DNA of 64,000 bases from Variovorax sp. KK3 (GCF_001984055.1 NZ_LYVO01000024.1:26561-90560); one strand, 5' to 3'; numbered from the stretch's first letter, positions 1-9,121 are shown. Notes: generated by a model not told the origin, from the letters alone. Numbers and translations are program-made.

Positions 1-81
1 GCCGGCGACCCAGCCGGCGAAATTGGTCAGTGCCTGCTTGGGAAACAGGTACTGCGGCAGGACGGAAAGGCGGTCGGACAA
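1..81 (-). CDS. psd: Phosphatidylserine decarboxylase proenzyme, N-terminal fragment (runs off left edge)
   Basis: Twenty-seven codons read leftward off the window and begin LSDRLSVLPQYLFPKQAL, which I recognise as the conserved N-terminus of Psd, the membrane enzyme that makes phosphatidylethanolamine from phosphatidylserine. The start is a TTG at 79-81. An AGGA Shine-Dalgarno core lies upstream with a normal spacing, and no in-frame ATG is placed as well. The pyruvoyl-forming LGST motif would lie outside the window. Identification rests on the N-terminal motif alone. Confidence 0.72.
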   Translation of the reverse strand, partial: MSDRLSVLPQYLFPKQALTNFAGWVAG

Positions 82-202
82 GTCTGGTGCTTCCTGGGAA
101 GGAAGGCGATTCTAGCCAGCGCCCCCTGTGCCGCTTGCGGGACGGCGCCTACCCGAGCGTCGGTGCTGCGACGTGTCGAAGCCCCGGATACCGAAAGATG
201 TC

Positions 203-297
203 AGCGGCTCACCGCACGCACGGCACTCACCGCACGCACGGCACTCACGGCACTCACGGCGCTCACGGCGCTCACGGCGCTCACGGCGCTCACGGCA
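203..297. repeat. About ten tandem 9-bp repeats just after a stop codon
   Basis: Direct 9-bp units of the type CGGCGCTCA or CGGCACTCA follow each other for about 95 bp. The last four copies are identical and the distal ones degenerate (CGCACGCA variants). Read with the leftward gene, the unit is GTGAGCGCC and the array begins within the stop codon region of the lactonase-family gene. It has no spacers, so it is a minisatellite and not a CRISPR. The rest of 82-289 shows no gene. Confidence 0.85.
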
Positions 298-1381
298 GTT
301 CGACGATCTCGACCCAGTTCGGGTTCTTGCCCAGTGGCAGCTGCTGGGGCGTGCCGAGGGCGCCGCTCGCGGCGTCGATCGCGTAGACCGACGCGCTGTG
401 GGAGTCCTGCCCGACGGCGACCAGGAAACGGCCGCCCGGATCGATCGCGAAGCTGCGCGGCGTCTTCTCGGTCGGCGTCTGGCCCAGCGGCTGCAGCCGG
501 CCGGTCGCGGCATCGACCTTGAAGCCCGACAGCGTGCTGCTCGTGCGCTCCGATGCATACAGATGGCGGCCGTCCGGCGTCAGATGCAGGTCGGCGGCCC
601 ACGGCTTGCCTGTGAAACCCGCGGGCAGGACGGTCGTGCTCTGCTGCAGTTGCAGCGTGCCGCGCGCGGCGTCCCATGCATACACGTGCAGCCCGGCGTC
701 GAGTTCATCGAGCAGGTACAAGAAGCGCTGCGCCTTGTCCCAGACGAAGTGGCGCGGGCCCGATTTCGGCGCGCCGGTGGTCAGCGGCGGATCGTTGGGC
801 GACAGGTTCCCGGTCTGCGCATCGAAGCGCCAACTCGATACGTTGTCGCCGCCCAGGCTGGTCGCCAGCACGAAGCGGTTGGCGGCATCGGCCTGGATCG
901 CATGCGCATTGGGCGCCGTCGGTATCAGCTGCTGGATGGCGCCGACGCTGCCCGTCTTCGGATCGATGCCGTTGACGGTGATCTTGTGGCCCGGGTAGGA
1001 GGCTGCGAACAGCCAGCGCCCGGTGGCGTCGGTGGCGATGTTGGCCATGCTGTCGGCCAGCGGCGCCTCGCCGAGCTTCTTGAGCTTGCCGCTGGTGCCG
1101 TCGATCGCGAAGCTCGCGACGCGAAAGGGTTGCGAGCGCAGCGCCGCATACAGATAGCGCTTGTCCGGGCTCACGGCCATCGGCATCACCATGCCGCCGA
1201 CGTTAACCGTCTCCACAGGTTTGAGCGTGCCCTGGCCACGGTCGAGCTCGAGCACCGAGATGTCCTGGCTGTCCGCGTTGGACACGTAGACCCAGGTGGC
1301 CGCGTGGACGCCGCCGCCTGCCGCGACGAGCGCCGGGGCCAGCAGCAGCGCGATGCGGCGCAGTGTGTGCGATGTCGTCAT
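290..1381 (-). CDS. Lactonase-family seven-bladed beta-propeller, exported
   Basis: This 363-residue protein has an N-terminal signal peptide (MTTSHTLRRIALLLAPALVAAGGGVHA) and then a series of blades with motifs of the YVSNADSQDISV, SPDKRYLYAA, GRHLYASERTSSTLS and PGRFLVAVGQ type. This is the 6-phosphogluconolactonase/carboxymuconate cyclase (lactonase) fold. The ATG at 1381 was chosen because it opens the signal peptide. It is the last gene of the leftward uronate operon, 17 bp after dctM. Opening of an aldarolactone in the periplasm is plausible from context. The family also contains many propellers with no shown activity, so the substrate is inference. Confidence 0.8.
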   Translation of the reverse strand: MTTSHTLRRIALLLAPALVAAGGGVHAATWVYVSNADSQDISVLELDRGQGTLKPVETVNVGGMVMPMAVSPDKRYLYAALRSQPFRVASFAIDGTSGKLKKLGEAPLADSMANIATDATGRWLFAASYPGHKITVNGIDPKTGSVGAIQQLIPTAPNAHAIQADAANRFVLATSLGGDNVSSWRFDAQTGNLSPNDPPLTTGAPKSGPRHFVWDKAQRFLYLLDELDAGLHVYAWDAARGTLQLQQSTTVLPAGFTGKPWAADLHLTPDGRHLYASERTSSTLSGFKVDAATGRLQPLGQTPTEKTPRSFAIDPGGRFLVAVGQDSHSASVYAIDAASGALGTPQQLPLGKNPNWVEIVELP

Positions 1382-1398
1382 GGTGCGGATCGGATCGT

Positions 1399-2697
1399 TT
1401 ATTTGGGCGCGGAGAATAGATCGGGCAGCCAGAGCGAGAAGGCCGGCACGTAGGTCACCAGCATCAGGCACACCAGCAGCGCGCCGTAGAAGGGCCAGAT
1501 CGATCGCATCACCTGCCCGACCGACACGCCGCCGATCGCGCACCCGATGAACTGCGTGGTGCCCACCGGTGGTGTGTTCAGCCCCAATGCGCAGTTGATC
1601 AGCATGACGATGCCGAACTGCACCGGGCTCATGCCGAACTGCATGGCGATGGGCAGAAAGATCGGCGTGCAGATCAGGATCGTGGCCGCCATGTCGAGAA
1701 AGGTGCCCAGCAGGAAAAGCAGCACGTTGATCATCAGGAAGATGACCCAGGGGCTGCTGGACACGGATGTCATCAGCTCGCCGGTTTTCTGCGGCACCTC
1801 GTACAGCGCCATGAAATAGCCGAAGGCCGACGAGATGCCGATCAGCAGCAGCACCACGCCGGTGGTCTTGCAGGCCTTGGCGCAGGCCTTCAGAAAGTCG
1901 TGCCAGCTCAGCGAGCGGTACACCAGCACCGTCACCCCCAGCGCCCACAGCACGGCGGTGGCCGCCGATTCGGTGGCCGTGAACACGCCCGACAGGATGC
2001 CGACCAGGATGATCGCCACGATCAGCAGCCCGGGCAGCGCGCCGATGAAAGCCGTCAGCACCTCGCCCCAGCCCGGGAACGCGCCGCGGATCGGGTAGCC
2101 CCGCTTGATCGCGACGTAGTAGGCGGCCGCCAGGTTGCACAGCGTCAGGATCAGCGCCGGGATGAGCCCCGCGAGGATCAGGCTGAGCACGCTGACCGAG
2201 GCGATGCCGGTCGTCGCGAGCGTGAAGATGATGAGGTTGTGCGACGTGGGCATCAACGCGCCCACCAGCGCCGCGTGGGTCGTGACGTTGACGGCGTAGT
2301 CCGCGTCGTAGCCCTCCTTCTTCATGAGCGGGATCATCACCGAGCCCATGGCCGACACGTCGGCCACCGGCGAGCCCGCCACGCCGCCGAAGAGCGTGCA
2401 GCCCACCACGTTGCTCATGCCCAGCCCGCCGCGCACGTGTCCCACCAGGCTGTTGGCGAAGCGCACGATGCGCTGTGCGATGCCGCCGTAGAGCATGAGC
2501 TCGCCCGCGAACACGAAGAAGGGGATGGCCAGGAAGGAGAAGATCTGCATGCCGCCGACCATCTTCTGGAAGACGACGGCGGTCGGCAGGCCCGCGTACC
2601 AGACCGTGGCCACCGAGGCCAGGCCGATCGAGAAGGCCACGGGCACGCCCAAGATGAGGAGTGCCGCGAAGGCGATGGTCAGGACAGTCAGTTCCAC
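1399..2697 (-). CDS. dctM: TRAP transporter large permease subunit (DctM)
   Basis: The 432-residue protein is almost wholly hydrophobic, with about twelve membrane segments. It carries the DctM-family stretches FAGELMLYGGIAQRIV, GGVAGSPVADVSAMGSVMIP and NCALGLNTPPVG. With DctQ it forms the inner-membrane part of a sodium-driven TRAP importer that accepts substrate from the periplasmic DctP protein. The start is GTG at 2697, overlapping the end of dctQ by 10 bp; this gives the usual family length near 430. Co-transcription with uronate dehydrogenase and two lactonases suggests a hexuronate or aldarate substrate. Confidence 0.93.
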   Translation of the reverse strand: MELTVLTIAFAALLILGVPVAFSIGLASVATVWYAGLPTAVVFQKMVGGMQIFSFLAIPFFVFAGELMLYGGIAQRIVRFANSLVGHVRGGLGMSNVVGCTLFGGVAGSPVADVSAMGSVMIPLMKKEGYDADYAVNVTTHAALVGALMPTSHNLIIFTLATTGIASVSVLSLILAGLIPALILTLCNLAAAYYVAIKRGYPIRGAFPGWGEVLTAFIGALPGLLIVAIILVGILSGVFTATESAATAVLWALGVTVLVYRSLSWHDFLKACAKACKTTGVVLLLIGISSAFGYFMALYEVPQKTGELMTSVSSSPWVIFLMINVLLFLLGTFLDMAATILICTPIFLPIAMQFGMSPVQFGIVMLINCALGLNTPPVGTTQFIGCAIGGVSVGQVMRSIWPFYGALLVCLMLVTYVPAFSLWLPDLFSAPK

Positions 2698-3281
2698 GCT
2701 GGCACCACTTCCTCGCCGCGCAGCAGGGCGACGATATGTTCGATGGAGAAAAGCACGATGAGAATGCCGGCGACCACCAGCGCCAGGTAGTCGGCGCCCA
2801 CGGGGATGTGGAGCATCGGCTTCAGGTCGGTCCACTTGAGCGTGGTCCACATCCAGCCGCTCCAGATCATGATGGCGCCGAAGAAGGCGACCAGCGCATG
2901 AATCAGGATCTCGACCTTCAGGCGCAGGCCTTCGGGCAGCAGCGACACGAGCGAGTCGAGCCCGATGTGGCCCGCGTCGCGCACGCCCACGGCCACGCCG
3001 AGCGCGGTGACGTACAGCACCAGTTGCAGCGCCAGGTCTTCGGCCCAGGTCGGGGTGTCGTTGAACACGTAGCGGCCGACCACCTGGTACTGCACGCACA
3101 CGATGATGGCGATGAGCATCACCACGGCCAGCATCAGGCTGTACTTGGAAAGGAATGCGCAGATGCGCGAATAGAGATGGCGCGCGGGCGGACGCGCGTG
3201 CGCGTCATCCAGCTCGGGGAGCTGGAGCGGCACGTCGGGTACGTCCGTGGCCGCCTCTGCCGGTGGGGCAGCGAGGGTCAT
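2688..3281 (-). CDS. dctQ: TRAP transporter small permease subunit (DctQ)
   Basis: This 197-residue protein has a cytoplasmic Pro/Ala/Asp-rich N-terminus of about 40 residues, longer than in many DctQ proteins, and then four membrane segments. The family motif region VVGRYVFNDTPTWAEDLA lies after the first segment. It is the small membrane partner of DctM, whose GTG start lies inside its final codons, indicating translational coupling. Its ATG at 3281 is preceded by a GAAGAGA ribosome site. It is separated from dctP by a strong stem-loop. Confidence 0.92.
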   Translation of the reverse strand: MTLAAPPAEAATDVPDVPLQLPELDDAHARPPARHLYSRICAFLSKYSLMLAVVMLIAIIVCVQYQVVGRYVFNDTPTWAEDLALQLVLYVTALGVAVGVRDAGHIGLDSLVSLLPEGLRLKVEILIHALVAFFGAIMIWSGWMWTTLKWTDLKPMLHIPVGADYLALVVAGILIVLFSIEHIVALLRGEEVVPAWN

Positions 3282-3308
3282 GGATGTCTCTTCGAGATGA
3301 AACCGGGG

Positions 3309-3340
3309 CCGTCCCCGGCGGCACTGCGCCGCGGGGACGG
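3309..3340 (-). promoter_or_regulatory. Intercistronic stem-loop between dctP and dctQ
   Basis: CCGTCCCC at 3309-3316 pairs with GGGGACGG at 3333-3340, and the intervening sequence can add a GGCG/CGCC inner stem. There is no following run of T in the direction of transcription. It is therefore more likely an RNA-stabilising or attenuating hairpin that gives more binding protein than permease than a full terminator. Confidence 0.6.
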
Positions 3341-3349
3341 GCTTGGCGC

Positions 3350-4321
3350 TTACTTCGCGCCGTCCTGCACGGCCTTCACCAGGCGCTGCAGGTCAGGCGT
3401 GTTGATGAACTTGGCGTAGACCGGCGCCATGGCCGCGCGGAACGAAGCCTTGTCCACGTCGGCGACGATGGTCGCGCCGCCCTTGGTCACCACCTCGAGC
3501 GACTTGGCTTCCTGCTCGTCCCACTTCTTGCGCTGGAAGGGCACGGAGTCCTTGGCCGCCTGGCGGAACAGTTCCTGGTCGGCCTTTGACAGCTTGTCGT
3601 AGACCGCCTTGGACATGACCAGCATCTCGGGCGCCATCGAATGCTCGGTGCGCGAGTAGATCTTCACCGCCTCGTAGTGCTTGAAGCCGTCGTACGACGG
3701 GATGTTGTTTTCGGCCGCGTCGATCAGGCCGGTCTTGAGTGCCGTGTACACCTCGCCGGTGGGCATGGGCGTCGGGTTGGCGCCCATGGCGCTGGCCAGT
3801 GCCACCCACAGGTCGGACTGCTGCACGCGGATCTTCAGGCCCTTGGTGTCGGCCACCGTCTTCACCGCTTTCTTCGCGTAGATGGAACGTGCACCGCTGT
3901 CGTAGAAGGCCAGGCCCACCAGGCCTTCATGTTCGCAGCCCTTGAGGATCTCCTCGCCGACCGGGCCGTCGAGCGTCTTGCGCATGTGCTCGATGGAGCC
4001 GAACAGGAAGGGCATGGTCGGCACCAGCGTCTTCGGGCACATCGAGTTGAGGGCGCTGATGTTCACGCGGTTCATCTCGAGCGCGCCGATCTTCACCTGG
4101 TCGAGCGTTTCCTTCTCCGAGCCCAGCGCGCTCTTGTTGAAGACCTTGATCTTGTATTTGCCGTTGCTGCGCTTGTCGAGCAGCTCGCTCATGTGCTTGA
4201 CGGCGGCCACCGTGGGGTAGTCGTCGCTGTTGTGCACGTCGGCCGAGCGGAACTCGACCGCGTGCGCGGCCAGGGCGCAGGCGCTCGCGGCGAGCGCGAT
4301 CAGGTGGCGGGCGTATTTCAT
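3350..4321 (-). CDS. dctP: TRAP transporter substrate-binding protein (DctP)
   Basis: This 323-residue protein has a cleavable signal peptide ([24 protein letters not shown]) and a DctP-type two-lobe body. Typical stretches are [46 protein letters not shown] and [14 protein letters not shown]. The GLIDAAENN segment is the family signature near the ligand site. It would deliver a carboxylated substrate to DctQM. The ATG at 4321 has a GGAAGA ribosome site just upstream. Its place between uronate dehydrogenase/lactonase and DctQM argues for hexuronate or aldarate, but the ligand is not shown by sequence. Confidence 0.92.
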   Translation of the reverse strand: MKYARHLIALAASACALAAHAVEFRSADVHNSDDYPTVAAVKHMSELLDKRSNGKYKIKVFNKSALGSEKETLDQVKIGALEMNRVNISALNSMCPKTLVPTMPFLFGSIEHMRKTLDGPVGEEILKGCEHEGLVGLAFYDSGARSIYAKKAVKTVADTKGLKIRVQQSDLWVALASAMGANPTPMPTGEVYTALKTGLIDAAENNIPSYDGFKHYEAVKIYSRTEHSMAPEMLVMSKAVYDKLSKADQELFRQAAKDSVPFQRKKWDEQEAKSLEVVTKGGATIVADVDKASFRAAMAPVYAKFINTPDLQRLVKAVQDGAK

Positions 4322-4377
4322 TTGTCTTCCTCTTTGGTGGCTGGTTGAGATTGGATGGAACGCTGAAACACTGATAT

Positions 4378-5277
4378 TCAAAAGCGGCAGTCGGGCTCGG
4401 GCAACCCCGTCACGCCGGGCCGCAGCGCGAACACGCCGCCGGCCAGCGGCTGGTCGGACAGGTCGCCGCCGGGGCGGATGGAGGTCACGAAAAGCGTGTC
4501 GAGCCCGCTGCCGCCGAAGGCGCACATCGCGGGCTTCTTCACCGGCACGGCTAGCGAGCGGTCGAGTCGGCCCTCGGGCGTGAAGCGGTGCACGAGCCCG
4601 GCGTCGTTGCCGCAGATCCAGTAGCAGCCGTCGGCATCGACCGCGGCGCCGTCGGGCCGGCCGGGCAGGGGCTTCATGTCGACGAACAGCCGCCGGTGGT
4701 GAGGCGCGCCGGTGTCGATGTCGTAGTCGAAGGCCCAGATGGCCTGCACGTTCGGATGCGAGTCCGACAGGTACATGGTGCGACCATCGGGGCTGAAGGC
4801 CATGCCGTTGGGCACGATCATCCGGTCGAAATGGACGCGCAGCGCCGCTTCGGCGTTGACGTCGCTCTGATAGCGATAGACGCGGCCCACGTCGCGCGCG
4901 GCCGCCATGTCCATCAGCATGGTGCCGGCCCAGAAGCGGCCCTGGCGGTCGCAGCGGCCGTCGTTGAAGCGCATGCCGTGCTGCTCGTGCGCAACCTGCG
5001 CCACGGGCGTGGCAGCGAGGGTGCCGTCATCGCGCGTCGCGATGGCGAAGAGGCCGCTTTCCATGCCGGCGATCCATTGGCCCGGGTGCCCGGCGCGCGG
5101 CGCGACGCAGGCCAGCATTTCGTCGCCGGTCCAAGCTCGATGCGCGCCGGTGGCCGGGTCGAGGCGATGCAGCTGGCGGGCGGGGATGTCCACCCAGTAG
5201 AGCGCCTGCTCCTGCGCATTCCACACCGGGCTTTCGCCGGTGCCGCAGCGCGCGTCGAGGATGAGTTCGGCTTGCAT
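4378..5277 (-). CDS. SMP-30/gluconolactonase-family lactonase
   Basis: The 299-residue protein is a six-bladed SMP-30/regucalcin propeller. The metal-site Glu is seen in GTGESPVW (residue 15), with [35 protein letters not shown] and [14 protein letters not shown] further on. These stretches hold the conserved Asn and Asp ligands of divalent-metal lactonases. It has no signal peptide, so it is cytoplasmic. It sits 22 bp downstream of uronate dehydrogenase, and its likely job is to open the aldaro-1,4- or 1,5-lactone that the dehydrogenase makes. The ATG at 5277 starts the domain without an extension. Confidence 0.85.
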   Translation of the reverse strand: MQAELILDARCGTGESPVWNAQEQALYWVDIPARQLHRLDPATGAHRAWTGDEMLACVAPRAGHPGQWIAGMESGLFAIATRDDGTLAATPVAQVAHEQHGMRFNDGRCDRQGRFWAGTMLMDMAAARDVGRVYRYQSDVNAEAALRVHFDRMIVPNGMAFSPDGRTMYLSDSHPNVQAIWAFDYDIDTGAPHHRRLFVDMKPLPGRPDGAAVDADGCYWICGNDAGLVHRFTPEGRLDRSLAVPVKKPAMCAFGGSGLDTLFVTSIRPGGDLSDQPLAGGVFALRPGVTGLPEPDCRF

Positions 5278-5299
5278 GCGTGGCAACGCGGCAAGCGCG

Positions 5300-6160
5300 T
5301 CAGTCGCCGAACGGCCCTTGGGCGGTGAAGGCGCCGCCCTGGTAGATGGCGTTGGGGTCGGTCGGCGCCACCGGGGGCTGCGCCTCGACCTTGGCGCGGA
5401 ACACCTCCGATGTGTCTTGCGGCGCGAAGCCCAGGTGCGCTGCCGCGCTGTTGTCCCACCACAGGTCGCGATTGGCCGACGCGCCATAGACGATGGTGTG
5501 CTTCACGTCGGGCGTGAACAGCGATTTCTCGATCAGTTGCGTGAGGTCGCGGTAGCTGAGCCAGGTGCTCATCATGCGGCGATTGGCCGGCTCCGGAAAC
5601 GACGAGCCGATGCGGATGCTGACGGTCTCGATGCCGTAGCGGTCGAAATAGAACTGCGCGACGTCTTCGCCGAATGACTTCGACAGGCCGTAGTAGCCGT
5701 CGGGGCGGCGCGCGGCATGCGCGTCGATGGTGTCGGTCTGCTTGTGGAAGCCGATCACGTGGTTCGAGCTGGCGAAGACGACGCGCTTCACGCCGTGGCG
5801 GCGCGCGCCTTCGTAGAGATGGAAGATACCCTTGATGTTGGCCTCGAGGATTTCCTCGAAGGGCCGTTCGACCGAAACGCCGCCCAGATGGACGATGGCG
5901 TCGCAGCCGGCGACCAGCGCATCGACCGCGGCCTTGTCGGCCAGGTTGCAGGGCACGACTTCCTCGTGGGCGCCGGTGGCCGGCGCCAGCGCGGCGATGT
6001 CGGACAGGCGCAAGGTACGGGCGAAAGGCCGCAGGCTTTCGCGCAGGACCTTGCCGAGGCCGCCGGCCGCGCCGGTCAGGAGCAGGCGATTCAGCGGCTG
6101 GGCCGACGGGGCGGCGGAAGCGGGAGTAGCGGATGTCGCGGATGTAGCGGGTGCACTCAT
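5300..6160 (-). CDS. udh: Uronate dehydrogenase (NAD-dependent, extended SDR)
   Basis: This 286-residue extended short-chain dehydrogenase has a GAAGGLG dinucleotide-binding loop at 30-36, SSNH at 131-134 and a YxxxK catalytic pair at Y157/K161 in YGLSKSFGED. Strong family stretches include HLGGVSVERPFEEILEANIKG and VKHTIVYGASAN, as in uronate dehydrogenases that oxidise D-glucuronate or D-galacturonate to the aldarolactone. It heads the leftward operon with a lactonase and TRAP genes. A 24-residue Ala/Thr/Ser/Pro-rich N-terminal extension is encoded by degenerate 9-bp repeats. Because of it, a shorter start cannot be ruled out, but no in-frame Met lies between residue 1 and the nucleotide-binding strand. 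Confidence 0.9.
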   Translation of the reverse strand: MSAPATSATSATPASAAPSAQPLNRLLLTGAAGGLGKVLRESLRPFARTLRLSDIAALAPATGAHEEVVPCNLADKAAVDALVAGCDAIVHLGGVSVERPFEEILEANIKGIFHLYEGARRHGVKRVVFASSNHVIGFHKQTDTIDAHAARRPDGYYGLSKSFGEDVAQFYFDRYGIETVSIRIGSSFPEPANRRMMSTWLSYRDLTQLIEKSLFTPDVKHTIVYGASANRDLWWDNSAAAHLGFAPQDTSEVFRAKVEAQPPVAPTDPNAIYQGGAFTAQGPFGD

Positions 6161-6174
6161 GTCTCGGGTGTGTC

Positions 6175-6198
6175 GTAAGTTATCGGTTGTCGTACAAC
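6175..6198. promoter_or_regulatory. Putative GntR operator between udh and its regulator
   Basis: The blocks GTTGTACGA and GATAACTTA, read on the minus strand, are separated by 5 bp (CAACC). The identical blocks with the same spacing recur before the Bug gene at 7068-7091. On the plus strand the site contains TTGTCGTACAA, which fits the FadR/FCD-type TNGTnnnACnA pattern, within a GTTGT-CGT-ACAAC inverted repeat. It lies in the 61-bp gap between the divergent udh and GntR start codons, so it could control both. The link to this regulator is inference. Confidence 0.7.
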
Positions 6199-6221
6199 GC
6201 TCGGTTGATTATCATCACCGC

Positions 6222-7031
6222 ATGTCGAGCGTGTCAACGGGGTCAACCTCAGCCGCCGAAGCGTTTGCGCTGGCGGGTGCGCCGCGCCGTCGGGGTCGCG
6301 GCCTGGCGCATGGCCTGGTGGACGATCTCGGCGAAAAAATCCGCAGCCAGCAGCTGCGCCCCGGCGACAAGCTGCCCACCGAGTCGGCCATCATGCAGGC
6401 CTACGGCGTCAGCCGCACCGTGGTGCGCGAGGCGCTGTCGAAGCTGCAGGCCGGCGGGCTGGTCGAAACCCACCACGGCATCGGCACCTTCGTGCTGCAG
6501 CCGCGGGCGGCGGGCATGTTCAGGCTCGAAGCCTCGGACATCGCGGCCACTGTCGACGTGCTGGCCGTGCTCGAACTGCGCATCAGCCTCGAAACCGAAT
6601 CGGCCGGCCTGGCCGCCAGCCGCCGCACCGACGAGCAGCTCACGGCGATGCGCGAGGCGCTCGACGACTTCGAAGGCAACGTGGCGGCGGGCGGGGACAC
6701 CATCGCGCCCGACTTCCGCTTCCACCTGCAGATCGCCCAGGCCACCGGCAACCCGTATTTCGCGGACATCATGAGCCACCTGGGCACGTCGATCATTCCG
6801 CGCACGCGCATCCCGGCCATTCGCAATCACGACCGTCGCGGCGAGTACCTGAGCCGCGTCAATCGCGAGCACGAGGAGATCTATGCCGCGATCGCCCGGC
6901 GCGATCCGGAATCGGCGCGTGCCGCCATGCGCATCCACCTGACCAACAGCCGCGAGCGTCTTCGGCTCGCGCAGGAAGCGGCGCAGCGCGAGACGAGCCC
7001 GGCAGCCGTCGACGGAAGCGCTTCCGCGTAG
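6222..7031 (+). CDS. GntR-family (FadR/FCD) transcriptional regulator of uronate genes
   Basis: The 269-residue protein has an N-terminal winged helix (about residues 29-95; LRPGDKLPTESAIMQAYGVSRTVVREAL) typical of GntR, then an all-helical FCD ligand domain. The FCD metal-site pattern is visible as FRFHLQIAQATGNPYF, with HEEIYAAIARRDPESARAAMRIHL later. It is transcribed divergently from udh and leads the rightward half of the cluster. It is likely a repressor relieved by a uronate or aldarate. The ATG at 6222 was chosen because the open frame further upstream overlaps the udh coding region. Its own promoter contains the putative operator. Confidence 0.88.
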   Translation: MSSVSTGSTSAAEAFALAGAPRRRGRGLAHGLVDDLGEKIRSQQLRPGDKLPTESAIMQAYGVSRTVVREALSKLQAGGLVETHHGIGTFVLQPRAAGMFRLEASDIAATVDVLAVLELRISLETESAGLAASRRTDEQLTAMREALDDFEGNVAAGGDTIAPDFRFHLQIAQATGNPYFADIMSHLGTSIIPRTRIPAIRNHDRRGEYLSRVNREHEEIYAAIARRDPESARAAMRIHLTNSRERLRLAQEAAQRETSPAAVDGSASA

Positions 7032-7067
7032 CAGGGCGATCTTTTTACTGGACAGCCTGCGCGCCTA

Positions 7068-7091
7068 GTTGTACGATGACTGATAACTTAG
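7068..7091. promoter_or_regulatory. Second copy of the putative uronate operator, upstream of the Bug gene
   Basis: GTTGTACGA, 5 bp (TGACT) and GATAACTTA repeat the two blocks of the site before udh, here in direct orientation to the Bug/kdgD genes. The site lies 71 bp before the next start codon. Conservation of both 9-mers and their spacing between two promoters of one pathway is the evidence. The FCD half-site is weaker here (TCATCGTACAA). Confidence 0.68.
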
Positions 7092-7161
7092 AACAACACG
7101 ACACGATTCGCGTGCCCATGACGGCACCTCTCTTTCCATCCCCTCCAGGAGACACAGGAAC

Positions 7162-8136
7162 ATGAGCCTCAATCGACGTGAACTCGTCCTCGGCGCCTTG
7201 GGCGCAAGCGCGCTGGCCGCGGCTCCCGCGATGGCCGCCGACGCCTGGCCAGCCAAGCCCATCAAGCTCGTCGTGCCTTACCCGCCGGGCGGGTCGTCAG
7301 ACATCATTGCCCGCGCGATCAGCCAGCCCCTGTCGGAAGCGCTGAAGCAATCGGTGATCGTCGAGAACCGCGCCGGCGCCAACGGCAACCTCGGCGCCGA
7401 ACTCGTTTCGCGCGCACCCGGCGACGGCTACACGCTGCTGTTGTGCGACGTGGGCGCGCTGGCCATCAGCCCCTCGGTCTACACCAAGCTGTCCTTCGAC
7501 CCGTCGAAGGATTTGCGCGGTGTGACCATGCTGGCCTATTCGCCCCACCTGCTGGTGGTGCACCCGTCGGTGCCGGCGAACAACCTCAAGGAACTGATCG
7601 CGCTGTCGAAGAAGTCCGACCTGAACTTCGCCGTCACCGCCACCGGCAGCGCGCCGCACCTGGCCGGCGTGGCGCTCGAACGTGCCAGCGGTGCGCGCTG
7701 GCAGTACGTGCCCTACAAGGGCGGCGTGCAGGCCATTCAAGACACGGTCGGCGGCCAGACCCAGGTGCTGATGAACGGCATGCTGGCCACGCTGCCGCAC
7801 GTGCAGAGCGGCAAGCTCAAGGTGCTGGGCGTCTCGAAGCCGACGCGCATGCCGCTGATCGGCGACGTGCCCACCATCGCCGAACAGGGTGTGACCGGTT
7901 TCGACTCGGGCACGTGGCAGGGCATCCTGGCGCCGCGCGGCACGCCCGAGGCGGTGATCCAGCGCCTCAACAAGGAACTGGTCACGATCATCCGGTCGAA
8001 CGACATCCGCTCGCGCATGGCCGGGCAGGGCGCCGAGGTCGTGACCATGACGCCGGCCGAGCAGGAACAGTTCTTCAACAAAGAGCGCGCGCGCTGGGCC
8101 AAGGTGGTCGACGCCGCACAAATCAAGCTGGACTAA
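7162..8136 (+). CDS. Bug-family (TctC-like) tripartite tricarboxylate binding protein
   Basis: The 324-residue protein has a signal peptide with a RRELVLGALGASALAAAPAMA core and the TctC/Bug signature AWPAKPIKLVVPYPPGGSSDIIAR at the mature N-terminus. Further family blocks are VENRAGANGNLGAELV and MLNGMLATLPHVQSGKLKVLGV-type sequence. It is a periplasmic binding protein for small carboxylates. No TctA or TctB permease is nearby, which is usual for the expanded Bug families of Burkholderiales. Its position between the regulator and kdgD, behind the shared operator, suggests an aldarate or uronate ligand. AGGAGA precedes the ATG. Confidence 0.9.
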   Translation: MSLNRRELVLGALGASALAAAPAMAADAWPAKPIKLVVPYPPGGSSDIIARAISQPLSEALKQSVIVENRAGANGNLGAELVSRAPGDGYTLLLCDVGALAISPSVYTKLSFDPSKDLRGVTMLAYSPHLLVVHPSVPANNLKELIALSKKSDLNFAVTATGSAPHLAGVALERASGARWQYVPYKGGVQAIQDTVGGQTQVLMNGMLATLPHVQSGKLKVLGVSKPTRMPLIGDVPTIAEQGVTGFDSGTWQGILAPRGTPEAVIQRLNKELVTIIRSNDIRSRMAGQGAEVVTMTPAEQEQFFNKERARWAKVVDAAQIKLD

Positions 8137-8175
8137 GCGTCCTTCCGTTCATCCCTTCACATCCATCAGACCCGC

Positions 8176-9087
8176 ATGAATCCGCAAGAACTCAAGACCA
8201 TCATGGGCTCCGGCCTGCTGTCCTTTCCGCTGACGGACTTCGACGCCGAAGGCAACTTCGACAAGAAGGGCTACATCGAGCGCCTGGAATGGCTGGCACC
8301 CTATGGCGCGACTGCGCTGTTCGCCGCCGGCGGCACCGGCGAATTCTTTTCGCTGACCGGCGACGAGTACCCCGGCATCATCGAGACCGCAGTGCAGACC
8401 TGCCGTGGCAAGGTGCCGATCATCGCGGGCGCCGGCGGCCCCACGCGCTTCGCGATCCAGTGCGCGCAGGCAGCCGAAAAGGCTGGCGCGCACGGCATCC
8501 TGCTGCTGCCGCACTACCTCACCGAAGCCGGCCAGGACGGCCTGGCCGCACACGTCGAGGCGGTGTGCAAGAGCGTGAAGTTCGGCGTCATCGTCTACAA
8601 CCGCGGCCAGAGCAAGCTCTACCCCGAAACGCTCGCGCGCCTGGCCGAGCGCTGCCCCAACCTGGTGGGCTTCAAGGACGGCATCGGCGACATCGAGCTC
8701 ATGAGCTCGATCTACCTGACGATGGGCGACCGCTTCGCCTACCTGGGCGGCCTGCCCACGGCCGAGGTGTACGCCGCTGCGTACAAGGCGCTCGGCACGC
8801 CGGTGTATTCGTCGGCCGTCTTCAACTTCATCCCGAAGACCGCGATGGACTTCTACGAGGCCGTGCGCACCGACGACATCGCCACGCAGCACCGCCTGCT
8901 CAAGGACTTCTTCATGCCCTACCTGGCCATCCGCAACCAGGGCCACGGCTATGCGGTGAGCATCGTCAAGGCCGGCGCGAAGATCGTCGGCCACGATGCC
9001 GGCCCGGTGCGCACGCCGCTCACCGAACTCAAGTCCGACGAGTACGAAGCGCTCGCGCGGCTCATCGACAAACTCGGCCCGCAGTAA
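8176..9087 (+). CDS. kdgD: 5-dehydro-4-deoxyglucarate dehydratase
   Basis: The 303-residue protein belongs to the DapA/N-acetylneuraminate lyase TIM-barrel family. GGTGE lies at 52-56, the catalytic Tyr is in VYNRGQ (Y141) and the Schiff-base Lys is in GFKDGIGD (K167). The KdgD-specific [21 protein letters not shown] stretch is present. It decarboxylates and dehydrates 5-keto-4-deoxyglucarate to 2-oxoglutarate semialdehyde. The next gene encodes the dehydrogenase for that product, which makes the assignment firm. It follows the Bug gene by 39 bp and is followed by an intrinsic terminator. Confidence 0.95.
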   Translation: MNPQELKTIMGSGLLSFPLTDFDAEGNFDKKGYIERLEWLAPYGATALFAAGGTGEFFSLTGDEYPGIIETAVQTCRGKVPIIAGAGGPTRFAIQCAQAAEKAGAHGILLLPHYLTEAGQDGLAAHVEAVCKSVKFGVIVYNRGQSKLYPETLARLAERCPNLVGFKDGIGDIELMSSIYLTMGDRFAYLGGLPTAEVYAAAYKALGTPVYSSAVFNFIPKTAMDFYEAVRTDDIATQHRLLKDFFMPYLAIRNQGHGYAVSIVKAGAKIVGHDAGPVRTPLTELKSDEYEALARLIDKLGPQ

Positions 9088-9121
9088 GGCTTGCAGGGGG
9101 CGTAGAGTCCTCTTGCGCGCG

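Noticed and set aside
203..297. CRISPR array
   Set aside because: Units are 9 bp, directly adjacent and without unique spacers, and no cas gene is present.
128..1453. Long plus-strand open frame across the lactonase gene
   Set aside because: It lies opposite a gene with clear propeller motifs and encodes Arg/Ala-rich sequence typical of antisense frames in high-GC DNA. The same applies to many frames of over 200 codons elsewhere.
5832..6221. Longer N-terminus for the GntR regulator
   Set aside because: The upstream frame runs antisense through udh and has no GntR-like sequence; the ATG at 6222 directly precedes the family's variable tail and winged helix.
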